Assembly (NCBI RefSeq): GCF_003073135.1
Contig: NZ_PGDQ01000001.1
Location: 248,001 to 312,000, forward strand
Length of the DNA stretch: 64,000 bases
Direction: 5' to 3'
Source of the DNA: Euzebya rosea
GTDB lineage: Bacteria > Actinomycetota > Nitriliruptoria > Euzebyales > Euzebyaceae
Shown here: one piece after another, positions 57,939 through 64,000 of the stretch
How the letters are laid out: every line of letters begins with the position of its first letter
Position numbering within the stretch: position 1 is the stretch's first letter
Position numbers and translations under genes: made by a program
The notes under the pieces: generated by a model
Databases searched by the model: none
What the model saw: only the letters and a program-made list of their open reading frames with translations
Told to the model about the DNA's origin: nothing

Positions 57939-58703
57939 TCAGACAGGGTCCTCGCCGTGTGGCTCGTCGGCCTCGTGGGCGTCGGTTGGGTACAGGCGTG
58001 GGTCGCCGGGGGTGATGCCGGCGCGCAGCAGCTCGGCGTCGGTGTCGCGCTCCACCGCCATGTCCCGGCTGGCCTTGCGGGTACGCGGCGTGTCGTCGCC
58101 CACCCAGGCCAGGTCGCCGGTGGCCTGCGCCATGAGGTTGGCGACCTGGTCCCAGGTCGTGCCCGTGCCCTCACCCACGACCCGGCCGGACCGTCCCTCC
58201 ACCAGCACGGCGTAGGGCGAGCCGGGGACGGCGTAGTCCGCCCAGGCGGCGGAGGACATCACGACCGACGCGCCGTGGCGGGGGACCAGCTCGGCCAGCG
58301 CCGACGGGCTCTCCTCGTCCAGGTCCTTGGTGACGGCGACGACGCGGATGCGGCTGGGCAACCCGAGTCCGCCGGCCTCGCGCATCGCATCCCAGAACGT
58401 GCGGCAGGTCAGGCAGCCGCTGGAGAGGAACAGCAGCAGGGTGTCGTGCTCGACGTCGACGGTTCGCACGACCCGGGCGCCCCCGTCGAGGGTGCCGCCG
58501 GACAGGTCGGCACCCGCCCGGCCCGTCCGCGCGCTGGGTCCCGGCTGCGGGTCGCGTCGACGGGTGCCGGAGTCCTCGTCCTCGAGGTCGGCGCCGAGGC
58601 GGTCGAGGGCACGCAGGACCTCGGCGTTGGTGCGCAGCAACCCGGCGACGAGCACGGCCAGCAGGGCGACGACGATGGCCAGCAGTGCGACCACGACGCT
58701 CAC
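57939..58703 (-). CDS. Membrane-anchored thioredoxin-like protein, MauD-like
   Basis: GTG at 58703 overlaps the stop of the MauE-like gene (GTGA). The 254-residue product has an N-terminal membrane helix (about 3-24), a flexible charged linker, and a thioredoxin-like domain with a C-L-T-C active site (97-100, in L-F-L-S-S-G-C-L-T-C). In methylotrophs MauD and MauE assist disulfide formation of the Cys-rich methylamine dehydrogenase light chain. Here a Cys-rich Tat protein with a similar domain lies about 2.5 kb downstream, separated by an aldo/keto reductase. Confidence 0.82.
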   Translation of the reverse strand: MSVVVALLAIVVALLAVLVAGLLRTNAEVLRALDRLGADLEDEDSGTRRRDPQPGPSARTGRAGADLSGGTLDGGARVVRTVDVEHDTLLLFLSSGCLTCRTFWDAMREAGGLGLPSRIRVVAVTKDLDEESPSALAELVPRHGASVVMSSAAWADYAVPGSPYAVLVEGRSGRVVGEGTGTTWDQVANLMAQATGDLAWVGDDTPRTRKASRDMAVERDTDAELLRAGITPGDPRLYPTDAHEADEPHGEDPV

Positions 58704-59254
58704 GCGGGACTCCCGCGGCGCAGGACGGCGGGGGAGGCGCCCCCGGCGACGGTCGTGTCGGCGGCACGGACGAGGAGGACGCGCAGCAGCCCGACCCCGG
58801 TGACCAGCAGCACGGCCCCGGCGACGGCGCCCGCGATCCCGGCGTCGGCAGCGAGGTCGGCCAGGGGGACGGTGCCGACGAACGCACCTGCGGCGGCGGC
58901 CATGCCCAGGACGGCGTTGGTCGCCATGTGGGTGCGGGTCACCACGGTCGCGGTCGTGCCGAAGCACCCACAGTCGACCTGGGCGGCCCGCTGCCACCAC
59001 GCGACACCGAGCAGGATCGCGTAGACGACGGCCAGCACCGCCGGGGCGATCCGACCGCCGGCGATCACCACGCCCACGCCGACGGCGATCTCGCCGAGGC
59101 CGAGGGCCCGGGCGGCCGCGCGCCCCGAGGGCAGGTGCAGGCGGTGCAGCGTGGCCATCGCGGCGTCGGGCACCGGCACCTTCAGCGCGCCGGCCAGCAC
59201 GAGGAGGGCGGCGCCGAGCAACACGACGGCGGTGACGATCGGAGAGGCGTCCAT
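58700..59254 (-). CDS. MauE/DoxX-family redox-associated membrane protein
   Basis: The 184-residue product has five or so membrane helices and the family motif V-D-C-G-C-F-G (C95, C97) in a loop, with A-G-A-L-K at the start and L-G-L-G-E in helix 2. MauE-type proteins pass oxidising equivalents in disulfide formation. It is coupled to the MauD-like gene. Upstream is a 347-bp intergenic region with repeats. Whether it serves the Cys-rich Tat protein at 53235-55427 is inference. Confidence 0.87.
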   Translation of the reverse strand: MDASPIVTAVVLLGAALLVLAGALKVPVPDAAMATLHRLHLPSGRAAARALGLGEIAVGVGVVIAGGRIAPAVLAVVYAILLGVAWWQRAAQVDCGCFGTTATVVTRTHMATNAVLGMAAAAGAFVGTVPLADLAADAGIAGAVAGAVLLVTGVGLLRVLLVRAADTTVAGGASPAVLRRGSPA

Positions 59255-59343
59255 CGCCCGACGAGCCTACCCAGCAGGTCCGGGCTGGCCGTCCACCGCA
59301 CCTTCACCCGGATCGGTCGTTCGGCGACGATTGGCGTTCGGCG

Positions 59344-59459
59344 ACGATCGTGGCCGGGGGTGCACCGGTGCACCCGTCCCTCCAATCGTGGCCCACGACC
59401 AACCTCGTGGGGTTGGCTTCCGGACACGATTGTGGCGAGGGGAGCACCCGTGCACCCGT
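59344..59459. repeat. Two-copy 34-bp intergenic repeat
   Basis: Copies at 59344-59377 and 59426-59459 (82-bp period) share ACGATxGTGGC, GGGG and CACCCGTGCACCCGT-type sequence. Between them CCAACC-N6-GGTTGG (59399-59416) forms a stem, and a 17-bp tandem (CGTTCGGCGACGAT) precedes the first copy. The 59255-59601 intergenic region holds no gene I can see; TAGGAT near 59588 could be the -10 of the MFS gene. Confidence 0.5.
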
Positions 59460-59601
59460 TTCCACAGTTGTAGTGGGAAGCCCCGTTCGGGTGTTGTCGT
59501 CGAAGGCCCCGTCCGGATGTGGCCACGGATCTCGTGTTGGTGGTGCGGGCAGCCGGTGCGACACTGCCACCGACGTGACGAACCGCTAGGATCTGTCGGC
59601 T

Positions 59602-60978
59602 GTGAAGGAGTCGCCGTGGGGTCAGTCGTCGAGGTCGGTCCACCTGACCGTCCTGGCGCGCTTCGTGTCGAGCACGGGGGCCGAGGCGGCGTTCTTCATC
59701 GGCCTGTGGGGCAAGGCCGCCTACGAGTTCGACGGCACCCCCACGGACCTCGCGATCATGTCGGCGATCATCGGCATCGCGGCCATGGTGGGATCCGTCG
59801 CGGGCGGAACGCTGGTCGACCGGTTCGACGCCCGCCGGGTGGTCATCGGTGCCCAGGTGGTCTTCGTGCCGGCCACCCTCTCCCTGATCCTGGCCAGCGA
59901 CCTGCCGCGCCTGCTGGCCCTCGGGACCGTCGTGTGGCTGACCGGTGCGGTGCTGGAGACCGCGATCACCTCGCTGCCGCCCGCGCTGGTCGACGACGCC
60001 GGGCTGGACTCCGCCAACGCCCGGCTGGAGTCGGCCAACTGGCTGGCGCTCGTGGCCGGGCCGGCGCTGGGCGGCCTCATGTTCCCCATCGTCGGCTTCT
60101 CCGGCATCTTCGTCTTCGACGCCGTCACCAGCGTCGTCGCGCTCCTCCTCGTCCTGCGGGTCCAGCTGCCCGATCGTGGCGCCGCGCACGCCCCGGAGGG
60201 CACCCTCGCCACCAGCGGTCCCCTCGACCCGGTGGCCGACGCCCGGCCGGGACCGTTCGCTGACGTGCTGGACGGCCTGCGCCTGGCGGCCACCAACCCT
60301 GCCATCCGGCTGGTGCTGTTCCTCGCCGCCCTGCCGAGCCTGGCGTTCGGCATGTTCATCGCGCTCGAACCCCTCTTCTTCCGCGACGTCGTCGGCGCCC
60401 CGGTGGAGACCCTCGGCTACGTCAACGCCATCTTCGGGATCGGCCTGTTCGCGGGCTCGATGTGGCTGGAACGACGGGCCGGACTGTTCACCACCTTCCG
60501 CAACGGGGTCCTGATCGTCATGGCCTCGGGCCTGGGATCGGTGCTGTACGTCGCGACGGGCGACCTGCGGGTGGTGCTCGTCGGTGCCATCACCTGGTCG
60601 ATCCCCCTCGGCATCGCGTTGCCGCTCACCCGGACGCTCGCCCAGCGGGCCGCCGGCCCCACACACGTCGGTCGGGTGACGGGCCTCATCGGCACCGTGA
60701 CGTCCGGCGCCAGCCTGCTGCCGATCGTCGTCGCGCCCGTGCTGGCCGCGACCCTCGGCATCCAGCGGGTGCTGCTGGCGGCCGGTCTCGTGGCGGCCGT
60801 GCTCGCACCGATGGCATGGCGCGCGGCAGGTCGACAGGACCGCCTGCGTGCGACCACGGTGTCTCCGAGCCCCGAGCTTCTGCTACCGCAGGCTGGAACC
60901 ACCGAGCCCGGGACCGTCGACCCCACCGAGCCGGAGGCCAGCGAGCCCGACGCAACCGAGCCCGAGCCGGCGGGCTGA
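59602..60978 (+). CDS. MFS transporter
   Basis: The 458-residue product has about 10-12 hydrophobic segments typical of the major facilitator fold, with G-G-T-L-V-D-R-F-D-A-R-R (motif A-like loop) near 70 and a duplicated half-structure. It is an EntS-like (MFS_3) exporter by pattern. The start is GTG at 59602, 14 bp after a TAGGAT -10-like box, so the transcript may be leaderless. The acidic C-terminal tail (P-E-A-S-E-P-D-A-T-E-P-E) is unusual. The TetR gene next to it is convergent; a regulatory link is possible but unproven. Confidence 0.88.
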   Translation: MKESPWGQSSRSVHLTVLARFVSSTGAEAAFFIGLWGKAAYEFDGTPTDLAIMSAIIGIAAMVGSVAGGTLVDRFDARRVVIGAQVVFVPATLSLILASDLPRLLALGTVVWLTGAVLETAITSLPPALVDDAGLDSANARLESANWLALVAGPALGGLMFPIVGFSGIFVFDAVTSVVALLLVLRVQLPDRGAAHAPEGTLATSGPLDPVADARPGPFADVLDGLRLAATNPAIRLVLFLAALPSLAFGMFIALEPLFFRDVVGAPVETLGYVNAIFGIGLFAGSMWLERRAGLFTTFRNGVLIVMASGLGSVLYVATGDLRVVLVGAITWSIPLGIALPLTRTLAQRAAGPTHVGRVTGLIGTVTSGASLLPIVVAPVLAATLGIQRVLLAAGLVAAVLAPMAWRAAGRQDRLRATTVSPSPELLLPQAGTTEPGTVDPTEPEASEPDATEPEPAG

Positions 60979-60998
60979 ACAGGCCGGGTCGGCCAGCG

Positions 60999-61601
60999 TC
61001 AGTCGGTGCGCTCGAACCCGCCGAGGCCGCGCCACAGCAGGCGGGCCAGCAGGTCGACGGCATCGTCGGCGGGGATGTCGGGATGGTCGACCCACCACGT
61101 CGCCCCCGCGATCGCGAGGCCGCGGACGCCCGTGGCCAGCAGCTCGGCGCCGCCCTGGGACAACCCGGCGTCGGCGGCGATGAGCTTGGCGACCGCCTCG
61201 GCCACCCCCTGCTTCGCCGCGTCGACGCGCTGGGCGATCTCCTCGTCGGCGAAGTCCGCGGTGAGGAACAGCAGCCGGAAGCGCTGGTCCTCCACGAACT
61301 CGAAGAAAGCGCTGATGGCCCCCCGCACACGTGCACGGTTGTCGGTCGTGCCCTCCAGCGCGCTGGTGACCCGGCGCTGCAGCTCCTCCGTCGCCTCGTC
61401 GACGAGCGCGATGTAGAGGGCCCGCTTGGAGGGGAAGTGCTGGTACAGCACCGGCTTGGACACCCCGGCGGCCTCGGCGATCGACTCCATCGACAGGGTG
61501 TGGAATCCGTGGGTGGCGAACTTGTCCCCGGCCACCGCCAGCAGCTGCTCGCGGCGTTGGGGGGCGCTCAGTCGGGCTCGGCGATCCATGACGTCAACCA
61601 T
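60999..61601 (-). CDS. TetR-family transcriptional regulator
   Basis: The 200-residue product has an N-terminal HTH (about 16-62: R-R-E-Q-L-L-A-V-A-G-D-K-F-A, then S-M-E-S-I-A-E-A-A-G-V-S-K-P-V-L-Y-Q-H-F) and a helical ligand domain. The HTH is textbook TetR. The start ATG at 61601 directly abuts an inverted repeat; ATG 61589 is an alternative. Autoregulation is likely, and the ligand is unknown. Confidence 0.93.
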   Translation of the reverse strand: MVDVMDRRARLSAPQRREQLLAVAGDKFATHGFHTLSMESIAEAAGVSKPVLYQHFPSKRALYIALVDEATEELQRRVTSALEGTTDNRARVRGAISAFFEFVEDQRFRLLFLTADFADEEIAQRVDAAKQGVAEAVAKLIAADAGLSQGGAELLATGVRGLAIAGATWWVDHPDIPADDAVDLLARLLWRGLGGFERTD

Positions 61602-61617
61602 GTTACCGGTCAGTAAC
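61602..61617. promoter_or_regulatory. Putative TetR operator
   Basis: GTTAC-CGGTCA-GTAAC, 5-bp arms, immediately before the TetR start codon. Type and position fit autorepression. Confidence 0.5.
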
Positions 61618-61665
61618 TGTCGAGTGAGGGTGCCGGGACCAAGAATTGTTGTGCAGTCGAACGAA

Positions 61666-61697
61666 ACGGCCCCGGACGATGGGTCGTCCGGGGCCGT
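61666..61697 (-). terminator. Intrinsic terminator after the CocE-like gene
   Basis: Perfect 14-bp stem ACGGCCCCGGACGA / TCGTCCGGGGCCGT around TGGG, followed in the minus-strand transcript by TTTCGTT. It lies 15 bp past the stop. Confidence 0.75.
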
Positions 61698-61712
61698 GTG
61701 ATCGTGCCGGTC

Positions 61713-63329
61713 CTAGTCCGCGACGACCGTCGGGATGGTGACGGCGACGTCGGTCATGCCGACGAAGCCGGGGGTGCGGGAGCCGTGTCCGAAGAACATG
61801 TCGCTCGTCGGGCTGACGGTCAGGTACAGCGTCTCGCCCTCGTCGATGGTCTCGGCGATCCCGGGCAGGCGCATGGTGATCGCGTCACCCGCCGAGGGCA
61901 CCGGGCCGGCCATGCGGTAGGGCATGACGTTGTTCTGGATCGTCTGGGCGTTGGTGGGGCTGGTGCCCTTGGAGAGGGTGAAGAACAGCCGCTGGTCGTA
62001 GCCGAGGCCGTAGAGCTCGGCGGACAGCGCGGGCACGCCCGCGATGGTCAGCGGGCCCTCAGCCAGCGCCAGCGAGATCGGCGCGCCGGCCATGGTGTGG
62101 CTGCCGATCGCCGGGCCCAGGGTCCCGGTCGGGTCGATCTCCTGCGGCTGGTAGGTGGCCTCGAAGTCGATGTCGGCCTCGGTCAGGTGCAGGCACTCGC
62201 TGGAGGCGGTGGTGTAGTGGAACGGCTCACCGTTGCCGAGGACTCGGGTGTCGCCGCCCGTGAAGGCCGCGCCGAAGAACTGCATGCGGGTGTCGGTTGA
62301 CAGGCCGCCGCACTTGTCGCCGCTGCCGGAGTAGCCGACCGGATAGACGTTGGGCAGGGCGTGGCCGCCGTTGTGGCCGACCAGCATCGACCGCTCGCGG
62401 GCGTCGTCGGTCAGCGTCTGGGTGAAGTTGTCCCACGCCTCGTTGAAGATGAACAGGTTGTCGCTGAAGCCCTGGGTGATGAGCATCGGGATGTCGAGCT
62501 GGATCCGCTCGCCCGCCGCGTCGACGTAGCCAGCCGGCCCGTGGGTTGCGAACTCGGCCTTCAGGTCGTGCAGGCCGGGCACGGTGCCGTCGGCGTACTG
62601 GCCGGTGGCCACGCCGTAGGCGAAGCCCTCGCTGATGTAGCGCTCGACCTTGCTGGCGCCGGTGGAGTACAGCAGGGTCAGCCACGCCGAGCGGGGCACG
62701 TCGTTGGGGGCCAGCGCCGTGTTCAGGTCGTGCCAGGTGATGTCGGGAGCCATGGCGTCCAGGCGGGTCGCGCCGAACTGCTGCATCTCCGTGAGGGCCA
62801 GCACGTACTGGTAGCCGCCGCCGTAGGACCCGCCCCAGGCACCCAGCACCGGGTCACCGCCGCGGTCCGCCCACGGGGAGTCCTGCTCCAGCGGTTCCTT
62901 GGCGACCCAGTCCAGCGTCGCGATGTAGTCCACGACCGCGATCATGTCCATGCCCTCGAACTCGGGGTCCTCGACGTTGCGCAGGCCGCCCGAGGCACCG
63001 TGGCCGCGTTGGGTGATCGACACCACGCCGTAGCCGGCAGCCTGCTCGGCGGCGTAGGCGCCGGCGCTGCTGGTCTTGGAGCCACCCCAGCCGTGGGAGT
63101 GCAGCAGCACCGGGACCTGCTGTCCCTGCGCCAGGGCCGGCTTGTAGACCTGGATGTCGATGGTGATGCCGTCGGCGGCCAGCGAGGTCACCGAATGGGC
63201 GTAGCTCTCGGCCTCGAAGGGCTGCTCCGCGGCGGACGGGGTCGGCGCGAGCAGCGCCAGCACCGCCGCGACGGCGATCATGGCGACCGCCGCAGGACGG
63301 GCAGAACGGGACAGGGATGCAGCACGCAC
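61713..63329 (-). CDS. Secreted CocE/NonD-type hydrolase
   Basis: The 538-residue product has a signal peptide (cleavage near S-A-A, residue 34) and an alpha/beta hydrolase domain: H-S-H-G-W-G-G (oxyanion), nucleophile Ser in G-G-S-Y-G-G-G near 176, and a later Asp/His. Then comes a beta-rich C-terminal half typical of CocE/X-Pro dipeptidyl peptidase S15 family proteins. Substrate unknown. The upstream 117-bp gap holds no clear signal beyond an AT-rich patch near 63400. Confidence 0.88.
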   Translation of the reverse strand: MRAASLSRSARPAAVAMIAVAAVLALLAPTPSAAEQPFEAESYAHSVTSLAADGITIDIQVYKPALAQGQQVPVLLHSHGWGGSKTSSAGAYAAEQAAGYGVVSITQRGHGASGGLRNVEDPEFEGMDMIAVVDYIATLDWVAKEPLEQDSPWADRGGDPVLGAWGGSYGGGYQYVLALTEMQQFGATRLDAMAPDITWHDLNTALAPNDVPRSAWLTLLYSTGASKVERYISEGFAYGVATGQYADGTVPGLHDLKAEFATHGPAGYVDAAGERIQLDIPMLITQGFSDNLFIFNEAWDNFTQTLTDDARERSMLVGHNGGHALPNVYPVGYSGSGDKCGGLSTDTRMQFFGAAFTGGDTRVLGNGEPFHYTTASSECLHLTEADIDFEATYQPQEIDPTGTLGPAIGSHTMAGAPISLALAEGPLTIAGVPALSAELYGLGYDQRLFFTLSKGTSPTNAQTIQNNVMPYRMAGPVPSAGDAITMRLPGIAETIDEGETLYLTVSPTSDMFFGHGSRTPGFVGMTDVAVTIPTVVAD

Positions 63330-63446
63330 GGGATCGGCTCCTCGGCTCGGGCCCGCAGGAGGCGCAGGCGCTCGACCACCGACAGGAAGTGATGGTGTTC
63401 TGTTCTTTCGACGCGGACGGCCCGGGTTCCTCCCCGGACCGACGCG

Positions 63447-63962
63447 TCATTCCTCGTCCGGCAGGGCTCCGTCGAGCAGCATGACCAGCATGCCGAGCAG
63501 CTCGCCGAGGTAGGCCAGGATCAGCGCCGCCTCGTCGTCGGTCTCGATCAGCCGATCCCAGTCCTCCTCGGTGCGGATGCCGACGATCTGCGCCAGGACC
63601 AGCCGGCCGTCCTGCAGCACCGCCAGCCACGCGGCGGTCTGCTCCTCGGTGAGGTCGATGCGCCAGACGTCACGGCGCACCGTCCCGGCCCGCAACGACT
63701 CCTCGAAGGTGTCCAGCATCGTCCGCTTGGCCTCTGCGAGCAGGTCGATCGCCGTGTCGGCGTACTCCATCTGCTCCAGCGGGTCCTCGTAGGCCCGGGG
63801 GAACAGCCGGCCGACGACCTCGTCGTGCGGCGTGTCGGCGTCGACCCCGGCGATGACCTCGCGGATGGTCCGCACCATGTCGGCCAGGAGCGCGCGCTCG
63901 GCGGTCGGCAGGGTCACGCGGACCCCGCCGTCGGCATGGCGAACCAGTCGTGGGAAGCGCAC
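63447..63962 (-). CDS. DUF2017 family protein
   Basis: The 171-residue product starts at GTG 63962, 2 bp after the clpS stop. It has the family look: M-R-F-P-R-L-V-R and P-T-A-E-R-A-L-L-A-D-M-V at the N-terminus, L-F-P-R-A-Y near 55, and V-W-R-I-D-L-T-E-E-Q-T-A-A-W-L near 98. In actinobacteria it is conserved next to clpS. Its function is unknown; a link to protease adaptor function is inferred from synteny only. Confidence 0.85.
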   Translation of the reverse strand: MRFPRLVRHADGGVRVTLPTAERALLADMVRTIREVIAGVDADTPHDEVVGRLFPRAYEDPLEQMEYADTAIDLLAEAKRTMLDTFEESLRAGTVRRDVWRIDLTEEQTAAWLAVLQDGRLVLAQIVGIRTEEDWDRLIETDDEAALILAYLGELLGMLVMLLDGALPDEE

Positions 63963-63964
63963 GG

Positions 63965-64000
63965 TCAGTCCTGGGAGAGGGTGGCCTGCAGGCCGTGGGC
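63965..64000 (-). CDS. clpS: ClpS, Clp protease adaptor (3' end only)
   Basis: The last 11 codons read A-H-G-L-Q-A-T-L-S-Q-D, the characteristic ClpS end (xxGLxATL), followed by TGA at 63965. ClpS delivers N-degron substrates to ClpAP/ClpCP. The DUF2017 neighbour supports the call. Most of the gene is beyond the window. Confidence 0.72.
   Translation of the reverse strand, partial: AHGLQATLSQD

Noticed and set aside
1-64000. CRISPR array, tRNA, rRNA, insertion sequence or prophage genes.
   Set aside because: I saw no regularly spaced repeats of CRISPR type, no transposase or integrase frames, and no tRNA- or rRNA-like sequence. Flagellin similarity is gene duplication, not mobile DNA.

Overview
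The window comes from a high-GC, motile actinobacterium. It has a Gram-positive-type flagellar set (no P/L-ring genes flgH or flgI), a WhiG/FliA-like sigma factor, four secreted proteins with cell-wall-binding repeat 2 (CWB2) modules, and a DUF2017-clpS pair at the right edge. This combination resembles Euzebya or Nitriliruptor relatives. That placement is inference from gene content only.

Layout. (a) 1-20.4 kb, minus strand: the flagellar export, C-ring, MS-ring, rod and hook genes: flgB-flgC-fliE-fliF-fliG-fliH, then fliI-fliJ-(NlpC/P60+lytic transglycosylase)-fliK-flgD-flgE, then flbD-fliL-fliM-fliN/Y-fliO-fliP-fliQ-fliR-flhB (flhB is cut by the window edge). Two paralogous secreted CWB2 proteins lie between flgE and flbD. 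(b) 20.5-21.9 kb, plus strand: a REC-GAF-GGDEF cyclic-di-GMP synthase. (c) 21.9-24.5 kb, minus: a fliT-like gene, fliS, fliD and flaG. (d) 24.6-31.3 kb, minus: six full-length flagellins and one 74-residue mini-flagellin, separated by hairpin-rich leaders and terminators. (e) 31.7-36.9 kb: fliA (minus), then a LuxR-type regulator and flgN-flgK-flgL-fliW (plus). (f) 36.9-48 kb: an SDR enzyme, a 1149-residue CWB2 protein with a protective-antigen-like middle region, a glycosyltransferase-TPR protein, parA with two partners, and a DEAD-box helicase. (g) 48-64 kb: a Doc/RHH toxin-antitoxin pair, an M14 peptidase, a RuBisCO-like protein, a hydrolase, a Tat-exported cysteine-rich CWB2 protein with MauE/MauD-like genes nearby, an MFS transporter, a TetR regulator, a CocE-like hydrolase and DUF2017-clpS.

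Regulation read directly from the DNA. Ten sites fit the pattern TNNN-N15-NCCGATNN or a close variant, all with exactly 15 bp spacing, in front of flbD, fliM, fliI, flgB, fliS, three flagellin units, flgN and the glycosyltransferase (an eleventh, weaker, precedes flagellin 2). This matches known WhiG/FliA promoters, and fliA is in the window. It ties the glycosyltransferase to the flagellar regulon. Each of the seven flagellin leaders carries an inverted repeat whose transcript loop shows ACGGA. At most flagellins a second ANGGA overlaps the Shine-Dalgarno sequence. With fliW downstream of flgL this is the architecture of the CsrA-FliW-flagellin switch described in Bacillus subtilis. No csrA was seen in the window.

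The most unusual items are the mini-flagellin, the conserved GGA-loop leaders, the protective-antigen-like CWB2 protein, and the MauE/MauD plus Cys-rich Tat protein neighbourhood.
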